The position numbers and the translations under genes were made by a program. 7,135 nucleotides of DNA. Source: Thermoanaerobacterales bacterium. GTDB lineage: Bacteria; Actinomycetota; Acidimicrobiia; Acidimicrobiales; JACDCH01. Positions 1-5,978 of the stretch are shown one piece after another. Every line of letters begins with the position of its first letter. The stretch's first letter is position 1. Location of the stretch: positions 1 through 7,135 of the forward strand of contig PKRH01000152.1 in the NCBI GenBank assembly GCA_017577565.1, read 5' to 3'. Below the pieces are notes generated by a model, which was not told where the DNA came from, did no database searches, and saw only the letters and a program-made list of their open reading frames with translations.

Positions 1-70
1 GGGGGGGGGGGGGGGCGGGCGGGGGCCGGTGGACGGGCCGGGGGTCCCCCTGCTGCCCGACAACAGGTGG
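1..70. other. Degraded assembly end with poly-G run
   Basis: The window opens with 15 consecutive G, then a G/C-only stretch. On the minus strand the FAD-oxidase reading frame stays open here but decays to polyproline, and the expected family motif GSEGTLG reads GSRGTPG. A poly-G run with motif decay at a contig edge is what low-quality two-colour sequencing of very GC-rich template produces. The residues encoded here should not be trusted. A genuine G-tract is possible but less likely. Confidence 0.7.
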
Positions 71-780
71 GTGGGGTCCCGCCCGGCCCGGGCCCGGGGC
101 CCGGCGCCGGTTCTGGTGCGGCGCCCGTCGGCCAGGGCCACGTCGAGGCCCAGGACCATGTCCTCGATCTTCCCGTAGCGCCCGGAGAGCTGGCCGGCGG
201 AGCGGCAGGCGAGCCAGCCGCCGACCGTGGACAGCGACACCGACTGGGGCCAGTGGCCGAGCGTGGCGCCGTGGCGGTCGCGCAGCTCGTGCTCGAGGAC
301 GTCGCCGAAGGTGCCGGGCCGGACGTCGAGCACCAGCGACGTCTCGTCGACGTCGACGACGCCGGCGAGGCCGGTCAGGTCGAGCACGACACCGCCGTGC
401 AGCGGCACCGACGCCCCACAGACGCCGCTGCGGCCACCGGCGGCGGTGACGGGGACCCGGGCCTCGTGGCAGAGGGCGAGCACCGCGGCGACCTGCTCGG
501 CGTCGGTCGGCCGGGCGACCGCGGCGGCCAGGCCGGCGACCTGGCCCTCGGTGGCCCAGGACATGGCGAGGGGCCACCAGTCGCGGCTGGCCTCGGCCAG
601 CTCGGCGGGCTCGGCGGTCACCTCGGCGCAGGCGTCGCGCAGCCGGGCGAGCAGGCGGTCGTCCACCTCGACGCGCTCGGCGGCGAGCCGGGGGGTGGCC
701 GCGGCCGCGCCGCCGGCCAGCGCGATGGGCGGCGTCGGGGCGGCGGGGCCGACGGGCGGCAGGTCGTGGGGCGCGCTCAT
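1..780 (-). CDS. FAD-binding oxidase, alkyl-DHAP synthase (AGPS) family, 3' end missing
   Basis: This encodes the first 260 residues of a flavoprotein of the FAD_binding_4 (PCMH-type) family. The rest lies beyond the left edge; relatives are roughly 450-550 residues. After a low-complexity Ala/Pro N-terminus (about 1-30), residues 90-140 form the first half of the FAD domain, with the pyrophosphate loop around AAGGRSGVCGASVP (113-126). Residues 175-215 carry the signature seen in alkyldihydroxyacetone-phosphate synthases: GHWPQS, STVGGWLACRSAGQ, then RYGKIEDMV. In that family the enzyme exchanges the acyl chain of acyl-DHAP for a fatty alcohol, making ether lipids; many actinobacterial members are untested. 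The ATG at 780 has an AGGA 8 nt upstream. It lies 59 bp downstream of glpD on the same strand, which supports a shared glycerolipid role. The last 20 or so residues are corrupted by the window edge. A different FAD-linked oxidase (glycolate/lactate type) is less likely. Confidence 0.82.
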   Translation of the reverse strand, partial: MSAPHDLPPVGPAAPTPPIALAGGAAAATPRLAAERVEVDDRLLARLRDACAEVTAEPAELAEASRDWWPLAMSWATEGQVAGLAAAVARPTDAEQVAAVLALCHEARVPVTAAGGRSGVCGASVPLHGGVVLDLTGLAGVVDVDETSLVLDVRPGTFGDVLEHELRDRHGATLGHWPQSVSLSTVGGWLACRSAGQLSGRYGKIEDMVLGLDVALADGRRTRTGAGPRARAGRDPTHLLSGSRGTPGPSTGPRPPPPPP

Positions 781-800
781 GGCCCCGATCCTGGCAGGCT

Positions 801-823
801 GGGCGGGGCCGCGGCCGCCGCCC
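801..823. other. Intercistronic GC hairpin between glpD and the FAD oxidase
   Basis: GGGCGG (801-806) pairs with CCGCCC (818-823), and the loop itself contains the palindrome GGCCGCGGCC (807-816). It lies in the 59-bp spacer after the glpD stop and 20 bp upstream of the oxidase start. It could be an attenuating or mRNA-processing hairpin. In DNA this GC-rich such a dyad can also arise from composition alone. Confidence 0.35.
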
Positions 824-839
824 GGAGCCGGGGTGCCGG

Positions 840-2510
840 TCAGCCCCCGGCCAGGGCGCCGAGCCGGGGCAGGTCGGGCACCTGCCGCTCGCGCTCGGAC
901 GAGGCCCGGTAGGCGGCGACCTGCGCGGCCCGATCCTCGTCCGACCAGCCGAGCTCGGGCCCGACCAGCGCGGCGACCTCGTCGGCCGCCGCCGCGGTCG
1001 CGTCGCGGTTGCGGAGCCGGGCCCGGGTGCGGCGGGACAGGACGTCGTCGAGCGTCGTCGCCATCTCGTAGCGCACCGCGTAGAGGGCCTCGGCCCGCCG
1101 GTAGGGCAGGCCGGGCACGAGCGGCTCGCCGAGCGACGGGTCGGCCTCGATCATCGCCTGCACCACCCGGGCCTCCCCGCCGTAGCGCTCGGCGAGGTGG
1201 CGGTCCTCCTCGGCCACCTCCTCCCAGCCCTCGGCGCCCCGCAGGCGCAGCGACCGGGTGCGGCACCGCCGCGTGCCGCGGGGCCGGCCGCCGAGCAGCC
1301 GCACGGCCGTGTCGACGGTGTCCTCGGCCATCTCGCGGTAGGTGGTGAGCTTGCCGCCGGTGACGGTGACCAGCCCGCTGTCGGACACGGTGACCCGGTG
1401 GCGGCGGGACAGGTCGGCGGTGCGGCTGCTGGTGGCGTCGCTGACGAGGGGGCGCAGGCCGGCCCAGGTGCCGAGCACGTCGTGCTCGGTCAGCGTGCCG
1501 GTGATGGCGTCGTTGACGGCCTCGAGCAGGTAGGCGACGTCCTCGGCCGTGCACTGCGGGTCGTCGAGGTCGCCGTCGTAGTCGGTGTCGGTGGTGCCGA
1601 TGTAGGTGACCGACCCGGGCCCGCCGATCGTGCCGTCCTCGCCGGGCCACGGCACGACGAAGATCGACCGCCGGTCGCGCCGCACGGGCAGGACGGCGGC
1701 GATGTCGTTGCGGACCTTCTCCCAGGGCACGGTGATGTGGATGCCCTTGGCCGGCCGGATGCTGCTGGGGTGGGCGCCCTCGGCCAGGGCCCGCACCTCG
1801 TCGCTCCACACGCCGGTGGCGTTGACGACGACCCGGGCCCGGACCTCGACCTCGTCGCCGTCGACGTCGACCCGGGCGCCGCGGACCTGGCCGCCCTCGG
1901 TGACGAGCCCGGTGACCGGCGCGTGGTTGACGACGGTGGCGCCGTGGTCGAGCGCCGCGGTGCGCAGCACGGTGAGGGTGAGCCGGGCGTCGTCGGCCTG
2001 GGCGTCGTAGTAGAGGTAGGCCCAGGCCAGGCGCTCGTCGAGCGTGGGCATGTGGGTGAGCGCCCGCTCGCGCGGCAGCCGCCGGTGCACCCGGCCGATG
2101 CGCAGCCCGCCGGTGAGGTCGTACATCCACATGGCCGAGCCGAGGGCCCGGGCGACCTGGCGGGGGATGATGCCGCCCTTGCCGGTGAAGACCGGGATGA
2201 GGAAGGGCAGCACCTTGACGAGGTGGGGGGCGTTGCGCAGCAGCCGCTGGCGCTCGCGCAGCGCCTCGTAGACGAGGCGGACGTCGCCGTTCTGCAGGTA
2301 GCGGAGCCCGCCGTGGACGAGCTTCGACGACTTCGACGACGTGCCCGAGGCGAAGTCGTCGCGCTCGACGAGGGCGGTGCGCAGCCCCCGGGAGGCGGCG
2401 TCGAGCGCCACGCCGGCGCCCGTGATGCCGCCCCCGACGACCAGCACGTCGTAGGTGCCGACGCTCAGGCGGTCCAGGTTCTCCTTGCGGTCGAAGCTGC
2501 CGAGTGGCAT
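840..2510 (-). CDS. glpD: Aerobic glycerol-3-phosphate dehydrogenase (FAD)
   Basis: A 556-residue flavoenzyme of the GlpD/GlpO family, which oxidises sn-glycerol 3-phosphate to dihydroxyacetone phosphate and passes electrons to quinone (GlpD) or oxygen (GlpO) at the membrane. The Rossmann FAD motif GGGITGAG is at 26-33, followed by ERDDFASGTSS and KLVHGGLRYL (49-72), a hallmark of the family. Further family motifs are NATGVWSD (230-237), RPAKGIHI (252-259), IGTTDTDYDGD (304-314), GTWAGLRPL (347-355) and TVTGGKLTTYR (382-392). The C-terminal DAO_C domain (about 415-545) contains EMATTLDDVLSRRTR (482-496). Length is normal and no frameshift is seen. The ATG is preceded by AGGAGG with an 11-nt spacer. 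The product DHAP is the precursor pool for the AGPS-like enzyme encoded downstream. The sequence alone does not settle dehydrogenase versus oxidase, but dehydrogenase is the default for actinobacteria. Confidence 0.95.
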   Translation of the reverse strand: MPLGSFDRKENLDRLSVGTYDVLVVGGGITGAGVALDAASRGLRTALVERDDFASGTSSKSSKLVHGGLRYLQNGDVRLVYEALRERQRLLRNAPHLVKVLPFLIPVFTGKGGIIPRQVARALGSAMWMYDLTGGLRIGRVHRRLPRERALTHMPTLDERLAWAYLYYDAQADDARLTLTVLRTAALDHGATVVNHAPVTGLVTEGGQVRGARVDVDGDEVEVRARVVVNATGVWSDEVRALAEGAHPSSIRPAKGIHITVPWEKVRNDIAAVLPVRRDRRSIFVVPWPGEDGTIGGPGSVTYIGTTDTDYDGDLDDPQCTAEDVAYLLEAVNDAITGTLTEHDVLGTWAGLRPLVSDATSSRTADLSRRHRVTVSDSGLVTVTGGKLTTYREMAEDTVDTAVRLLGGRPRGTRRCRTRSLRLRGAEGWEEVAEEDRHLAERYGGEARVVQAMIEADPSLGEPLVPGLPYRRAEALYAVRYEMATTLDDVLSRRTRARLRNRDATAAAADEVAALVGPELGWSDEDRAAQVAAYRASSERERQVPDLPRLGALAGG

Positions 2511-2521
2511 CGCGCTGCGGG

Positions 2522-2550
2522 CCTCCTGGGGGGATCAGCGAGGCAGCCTA
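2522..2550 (-). promoter_or_regulatory. glpD promoter -10 and Shine-Dalgarno
   Basis: On the minus strand TAGGCT (2550-2545) fits the actinobacterial -10 pattern TANNNT. It is followed 17 nt later by AGGAGG (2527-2522), which lies 11 nt before the glpD ATG. This would give a 5' leader of roughly 28 nt. No convincing -35 is visible. The -10 lies inside GTTAGGCTGCC, a word nearly repeated upstream of the PerR gene. Confidence 0.45.
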
Positions 2551-2589
2551 ACGGCGCCCACCGACCGCGGAGGTGACGTTCGGCCCTGT

Positions 2590-2606
2590 CCCGCCGGCCC
2601 GGCGGG
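2590..2606. other. Short hairpin in the glpD / small-ORF divergent region
   Basis: CCCGCCG (2590-2596) and CGGCGGG (2600-2606) form a perfect 7-bp stem with a GCC loop. It lies between the divergent starts of glpD and the 34-residue ORF. It may be a regulator site or part of a 5' leader. No function can be assigned. Confidence 0.3.
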
Positions 2607-2645
2607 GCGCACGATGGCGCGTGACGACCGACGACGGGAGACGTC

Positions 2646-2750
2646 ATGGAGTGGACGACCGCGGCGGTGCTGATCGCCGTGATCTTCGCGGTCATGGTCA
2701 TCGTCACCACCTGGATGGCGAGCCGTGGCCAGCGCGACACGACCCGGTGA
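2646..2750 (+). CDS. 34-residue single-span membrane peptide
   Basis: ATG at 2646 opens a 34-codon frame ending in TGA at 2748-2750. GGGAG (2636-2640) precedes it with a 5-nt spacer, short but workable. The peptide has an acidic/aromatic start (MEW), a continuous hydrophobic stretch of about 20 residues (roughly 5-24, rich in Ala, Val and Ile), and a polar basic tail beginning SRGQR. This is the layout of a one-pass membrane peptide with its C-terminus probably cytoplasmic by the positive-inside rule. It lies divergently from glpD and about 100 bp upstream of the perR start. No family is recognised. The chance of a spurious short ORF is real, but hydrophobic core, Shine-Dalgarno and position together favour a gene. 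Confidence 0.6.
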   Translation: MEWTTAAVLIAVIFAVMVIVTTWMASRGQRDTTR

Positions 2751-2800
2751 CCAGCCGGCGGAAGGGCGTCTGACCAGGAGTGTTAGGCAGCCCTGACACA

Positions 2801-2836
2801 ATCAACAATCGTTGCGAACAAGCAACTTCTGTTGAT
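2801..2836. promoter_or_regulatory. Paired palindromic operator upstream of perR
   Basis: Two copies of CAAC-N4-GTTG lie at 2803-2814 and 2823-2834, exactly 20 bp apart (about two helical turns). Together they form a larger dyad centred between 2818 and 2819: ATCAACA (2801-2807) mirrors TGTTGAT (2830-2836), and GTTGC (2811-2815) mirrors GCAAC (2822-2826). The stretch is conspicuously AT-rich against its surroundings and overlaps the predicted perR promoter. Autoregulation by the encoded Fur-family dimer is the natural inference. The half-sites do not match the Bacillus PerR box, so binding is unproven. Confidence 0.65.
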
Positions 2837-2848
2837 ACGGTCGCTGGC
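2812..2848 (+). promoter_or_regulatory. Predicted leaderless promoter of perR-rbr
   Basis: TTGCGA (2812-2817) as -35 and TACGGT (2836-2841, TANNNT type) as -10 are separated by 18 bp. The GTG at 2849 falls 7 nt after the -10, at the expected transcription start. No Shine-Dalgarno precedes this GTG, consistent with a leaderless mRNA, which is common in actinobacteria. Both CAAC-N4-GTTG palindromes overlap the promoter, so a bound repressor would block RNA polymerase. Confidence 0.5.
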
Positions 2849-3338
2849 GTGCGGTCGCCGGAGGAGCTGACGCAGATCTTTCGGGCGCGAGGGCTGAAGA
2901 TGACCCCCCAGCGCCAGTCGATCTTCCGCGTCCTCCACGGGTCGACCGTGCACCCGACCGCCGAGGCGGTCTACCACAGCGTGCGCGCCGAGATGCCGTC
3001 GATCTCGCTGCGCACCGTCTACCAGACGCTCAACGACCTGGCGGCCATGGGCGAGATCCAGGCGATCGATCTCGGGACGGGGTCGATCCGCTTCGACCCG
3101 CACACCGGACCGCACCACCACCTCGTGTGCGACGAGTGCGGCCGGGTGCAGGACGTCGAGGCGGAGTTCCCCGGCGTGACCGTCCCCGACGCCGACGCGT
3201 CGGGGTTCGAGGTGCGCAGCACCGAGATCATCTTCCGTGGCCGGTGCCATGCGTGCGCAGAGCCCGACGGCGGCGCGCACACCCAGGATCCAGCGTCAAC
3301 GACGACGACAGAGGACCCACCGTCCCAGGAGGCGATCC

Positions 3339-3346
<8 letters not shown>
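2849..3346 (+). CDS. perR: PerR-type Fur-family peroxide-sensing repressor
   Basis: A 165-residue Fur-family metalloregulator. The winged-helix domain covers about 5-84, with LKMTPQRQ (16-23) and the recognition-helix region SLRTVYQTLNDL (53-64). The dimerisation/metal domain follows. Structural zinc cysteines are C94/C97 (CDEC) and C133/C136 (CHAC). The regulatory ligands of Bacillus PerR (H37, D85, H91, H93, D104) correspond to H35, D83, H89, H91 and D102, each shifted by two. D102 is the position where Fur proteins carry Glu; Asp there is linked to iron-dependent H2O2 sensing. The C-terminal tail (about 138-165) is low-complexity Thr/Pro. The frame stays open to a GTG at 2780, but those 23 codons cover the promoter and palindromes and do not resemble Fur, so GTG 2849 is preferred. 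It overlaps the rubrerythrin start by 8 bp. Predicted: represses its own operon until peroxide oxidises a ligand histidine. Confidence 0.88.
3327..3332 (+). promoter_or_regulatory. Shine-Dalgarno fixing the rubrerythrin start
   Basis: A perfect AGGAGG inside the last codons of perR, 6 nt before the GTG at 3339. It decides the rubrerythrin start against an ATG at 3237, whose extra 34 residues would be an out-of-frame shadow of the perR C-terminus. Confidence 0.85.
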
Positions 3347-3761
<415 letters not shown>

Positions 3762-3784
3762 CACCGACCTGACGACGTCGTCGC

Positions 3785-3813
3785 GGCCCCGGCGGCGCGC
3801 ACCCGCCGGGGCC
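3785..3813 (+). terminator. Strong hairpin after rubrerythrin, likely terminator
   Basis: GGCCCCGGCGG (3785-3795) and CCGCCGGGGCC (3803-3813) form a perfect 11-bp stem with a 7-nt loop, 23 nt after the rbr stop. No U-tract follows, which is usual for terminators in very GC-rich actinobacteria. It could instead stabilise the upstream mRNA or only attenuate read-through. Confidence 0.6.
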
Positions 3814-3828
3814 CCGTCACGTCCCCGC

Positions 3829-3846
3829 GCCGGGCGGACGCCCGGC
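3829..3846 (+). terminator. Second tandem hairpin between rbr and the DUF3501 gene
   Basis: GCCGGGC (3829-3835) and GCCCGGC (3840-3846) form a perfect 7-bp stem closed by a GGAC tetraloop, 15 nt after the first hairpin. Two consecutive hairpins argue for a transcriptional boundary, or strong attenuation, before the DUF3501 gene. Confidence 0.45.
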
Positions 3847-3890
3847 ACCCCCTGGCCGCAGCGCCGCCGACGACTTCGAGGACGACCCCC

Positions 3891-4484
3891 ATGGCCAAGC
3901 TCACCCTGGACGACATCGCCGACCTCCGCGCCTACGAGCGCGAGCGCGACGAGTTCCGCCGCGAGGTCATCGCGCTGAAGAAGCGCCGGCGCGTCCCGCT
4001 CGGCGACTTCGTCACGCTGCTCTTCGAGAACTCCCGCACCATCCGCTTCCAGATCCAGGAGATGGCGCGGGTCGAGAAGATCATCACCGACGAGGGGATC
4101 GCCAACGAGCTGCGGGTCTACAACCCGCTGATCCCCGACCCGGGCCAGCTGTGCGCCACGCTCTTCATCGAGCTGACCTCGAAGCTCGCCCTCATGGAGT
4201 GGCTGCCCAAGCTGGTCGGCATCGAGCGCTCCGTCTCGCTGCGCCTGCCCGACGGCGAGCTGGTCCCCGCGGTCGTCGACGAGGACCACGAGAAGCAGCT
4301 CACCCGCGAGGAGGTCACCGCCTCGGTGCACTACGTGCGCTGGGAGCTCGACCCCGACCAGATCGACCGCTTCGAGGCCGGCCCCTCGACGGTCGTGCTC
4401 GACCACCCGAACTACCGGGCCGAGACGACGCTCGGCGGCGAGACGCTCGCCGAGCTGGTGTCCGACCTGCGTCACGGCGGCTGA
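3891..4484 (+). CDS. DUF3501 family protein
   Basis: A 197-residue soluble protein I recognise as DUF3501 from its pattern: an N-terminal LTLDDIADLRAYERERDEFR, then RRVPLGDFVTLLFEN (33-47) running into SRTIRFQIQEMARVE (48-62), then ELRVYNPLIP (73-82) and ATLFIEL (89-95). The C-terminal half (about 110-195) is less conserved and looks beta-rich. No signal peptide, membrane span or cysteine cluster is visible; the only Cys is at 88. The biochemical function is unknown. In many bacteria the gene neighbours rubrerythrin and a heterodisulfide-reductase/GlpC-like iron-sulfur protein, suggesting a redox or peroxide-stress role. Here rubrerythrin is adjacent but no iron-sulfur partner lies between them. 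ATG 3891 has GAGGA (3878-3882) 8 nt upstream. Two hairpins separate it from rbr, so it may have its own promoter, though none is obvious in the 44 bp after the second hairpin. Confidence 0.85.
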   Translation: MAKLTLDDIADLRAYERERDEFRREVIALKKRRRVPLGDFVTLLFENSRTIRFQIQEMARVEKIITDEGIANELRVYNPLIPDPGQLCATLFIELTSKLALMEWLPKLVGIERSVSLRLPDGELVPAVVDEDHEKQLTREEVTASVHYVRWELDPDQIDRFEAGPSTVVLDHPNYRAETTLGGETLAELVSDLRHGG

Positions 4485-4509
4485 GCGCGGCGCCCCGGCC
4501 GGGCCGCGC
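4485..4509 (+). terminator. GC hairpin directly after the DUF3501 stop
   Basis: GCGCGGC (4485-4491) and GCCGCGC (4503-4509) form a 7-bp stem with an 11-nt loop, starting on the base after the stop codon. No U-tract is present. It is plausible as the end of the perR-rbr-DUF3501 block. Confidence 0.45.
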
Positions 4510-4514
4510 GATCC

Positions 4515-4576
4515 TTGCCTCGCGCCCCGGCGGGTGCGATGATCGGCCGTCCTCCGGCGGCGGGCCCGCGCCGATC
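4515..4576 (+). promoter_or_regulatory. Candidate whiB-trpD promoter with overlapping inverted repeat
   Basis: TTGCCT (4515-4520) and GATGAT (4538-4543) each match the sigma70 consensus at four of six positions and are spaced 17 bp. GATCGGC (4541-4547) is repeated inverted as GCCGATC (4570-4576), so a dyad overlaps the -10 and the initially transcribed bases. The resulting leader to the whiB ATG would be about 160 nt. The remainder of this 227-bp gap (4577-4711) holds no recognisable gene. Confidence 0.35.
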
Positions 4577-4711
4577 GCTCCGCAGCGTGCGGGTTTGCGC
4601 GCGGCCTCGCCGGGGGCGGAGACTCCGGTCGCGGCTCGTCAGCCACCCGACGACGTCGTGCACCGCGCCCACGCCGAGACCAGTCCTTCACAGGGAGACA
4701 TTCCCGCCACC

Positions 4712-4942
4712 ATGACGCAGACCTGGCGCCAGCACGCTGCCTGCCGCGGGCTCGACCCGCTGATCTTCTACCCCGCCACCGACGAGGAAGCCGAGGACGC
4801 CAAGGAGGTGTGCGCGGGGTGCCACGTGCGCGAAGCCTGCCTCGAGCACGCCCTGGCGGTCCGCGAGAAGGAGGGCGTGTGGGGCGGCGCCACCGAGCGG
4901 GAGCGGCGGCGCATCATCCGCCAGCGCCGTCGGGCCTCCTGA
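4712..4942 (+). CDS. WhiB-like [4Fe-4S] transcriptional regulator
   Basis: A 76-residue Wbl protein. The four invariant cysteines are C11, C34, C37 and C43 in the order C-X22-C-X2-C-X5-C; they hold a [4Fe-4S] cluster sensitive to oxygen and nitric oxide. The family's tryptophan/glycine turn is GVWGG (55-59), followed by the basic tail TERERRRIIRQRRRAS, which contacts DNA. Wbl proteins act by binding region 4 of the principal sigma factor. The protein is short and has no extra domain, so I do not assign a subclass (WhiB1-7, WblA). ATG 4712 directly precedes the conserved Trp/Cys start region. AGGGAG (4692-4697) is a rather distant Shine-Dalgarno (14 nt). The long upstream gap suggests its own promoter. 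The stop lies 3 bp from trpD, so co-transcription is likely. Confidence 0.93.
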   Translation: MTQTWRQHAACRGLDPLIFYPATDEEAEDAKEVCAGCHVREACLEHALAVREKEGVWGGATERERRRIIRQRRRAS

Positions 4943-4945
4943 CCC

Positions 4946-5974
4946 ATGGCCTTCGAGGGGTGGCCGTCGGTCCTCGCCGACCTGACGGCCGGGCGTGACC
5001 TCCCGGCCGAGCGGGCCCGTGACGCGATGGCCGAGGTGCTCGAGGGCGCCGCGACCTCGGCGCAGATCGCCGGCTTCATCGTCGCCCTGCGCATGAAGGG
5101 CGAGACCGTCGACGAGCTCAGCGGCATGCTCGACGCCATGCTCGCCGCCGCCGAGCGGGTCGAGCTGCCCCCGGAGGTCGACGTGGTCGACATCGTCGGC
5201 ACCGGCGGCGACCGGGCCCACACCATCAACGTCTCGACGCTCGCCGCGCTGGTCGTCGCCGGCGCCGGGGGCCGGGTGTGCAAGCACGGCAACCGGGCGG
5301 CGTCGTCGTCCACCGGCAGCGCCGACGTCCTCGAGGCCCTCGGCGTCCGCATCGACTGCGGGCCGGCCGAGGTCGCCCGGTGCGTCACCGAGGCCGGCAT
5401 CGGCTTCTGCTTCGCGCCCCGCTTCCACGCCGCGCTGCGGCACGCCGGCCCGACGCGGCGCGAGCTCGGCATCGGCACCGCGTTCAACATCCTCGGCCCG
5501 CTGGCCAACCCCGCCGGGGCCCGGCGCCTGATGATCGGCGTGGCCGACCCGGCGATGGCCGAGCGCATGGTCGGCGTGCTCGCCGTCCGGGGCGCGACCC
5601 GCGCCCTCGTCGTCCACGGCGACGACGGCCTCGACGAGCTCACGACCTCGACGACCTCCCGCGTCGTCGAGCTGCGCGACGGCGAGGTGCGCACGTGGAC
5701 GGTCGACCCCGCCGAACTGGGGATCGAGCCCCGCCCGCGCGAGGCCGTCGTCGGCGGCGACCCGGCCACCAACGCCGCGCTCGCCCGCCGGGTGCTGGAG
5801 GGGGAGCGCGGCCCGCACCGCGACATCGTCACGCTCAACGCCGCCGCCGGCGCCCTCACGGCCGGCCTGGTCGACGACCTCGCCGCGGGCCTCGAGCTCG
5901 CCCGCTCGACGATCGACAGCGGCGCGGCCGCCGCGGCGCTCGACCGGCTCGTCGCCTGCTCGAACGCCGGCTGA
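4946..5974 (+). CDS. trpD: Anthranilate phosphoribosyltransferase
   Basis: A 342-residue enzyme of tryptophan biosynthesis that joins anthranilate to PRPP, giving phosphoribosyl-anthranilate and pyrophosphate in the cytoplasm. Normal family length. The N-terminal helical domain (about 1-70) is followed by the PRPP loop DIVGTGGD (82-89), NVSTLAA (95-101), the glycine/serine-rich KHGNRAASSSTGSADVLE (113-130), RRELGIGTAFNILGPLANPA (171-190) for anthranilate and substrate contacts, and the metal-binding HGDDGLDELT (224-233). The residue after the histidine at 161 is Ala rather than the frequent Pro of the FHPA motif, probably a tolerated variant. It starts 3 bp after the whiB stop with no Shine-Dalgarno of its own, so translation is probably coupled to whiB. 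No other trp gene is in the window. The final residues (SNAG) and the stop are clean. Confidence 0.95.
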   Translation: MAFEGWPSVLADLTAGRDLPAERARDAMAEVLEGAATSAQIAGFIVALRMKGETVDELSGMLDAMLAAAERVELPPEVDVVDIVGTGGDRAHTINVSTLAALVVAGAGGRVCKHGNRAASSSTGSADVLEALGVRIDCGPAEVARCVTEAGIGFCFAPRFHAALRHAGPTRRELGIGTAFNILGPLANPAGARRLMIGVADPAMAERMVGVLAVRGATRALVVHGDDGLDELTTSTTSRVVELRDGEVRTWTVDPAELGIEPRPREAVVGGDPATNAALARRVLEGERGPHRDIVTLNAAAGALTAGLVDDLAAGLELARSTIDSGAAAAALDRLVACSNAG

Positions 5975-5978
5975 GCGG

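Noticed and set aside
67..912. Plus-strand frames opposite the FAD oxidase (67-912 and 227-1348)
   Set aside because: The minus strand encodes a coherent AGPS-like flavoprotein; these frames are low-complexity shadows.
3237..3338. ATG 3237 as the rubrerythrin start
   Set aside because: The extra 34 residues are an Arg/Thr-rich out-of-frame reading of perR, while GTG 3339 has a perfect AGGAGG at 6 nt and gives the normal rubrerythrin N-terminus.
3771..3782. Palindrome GACGACGTCGTC, with ACGACGTCGT seen again near 4650-4659
   Set aside because: GACGAC/GTCGTC words are extremely common in this composition; the positions show no shared context.
4485..4711. Possible small gene or RNA gene in the whiB upstream gap
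   Set aside because: No frame with a convincing start, Shine-Dalgarno or motif, and no tRNA-like or known riboswitch fold could be recognised.
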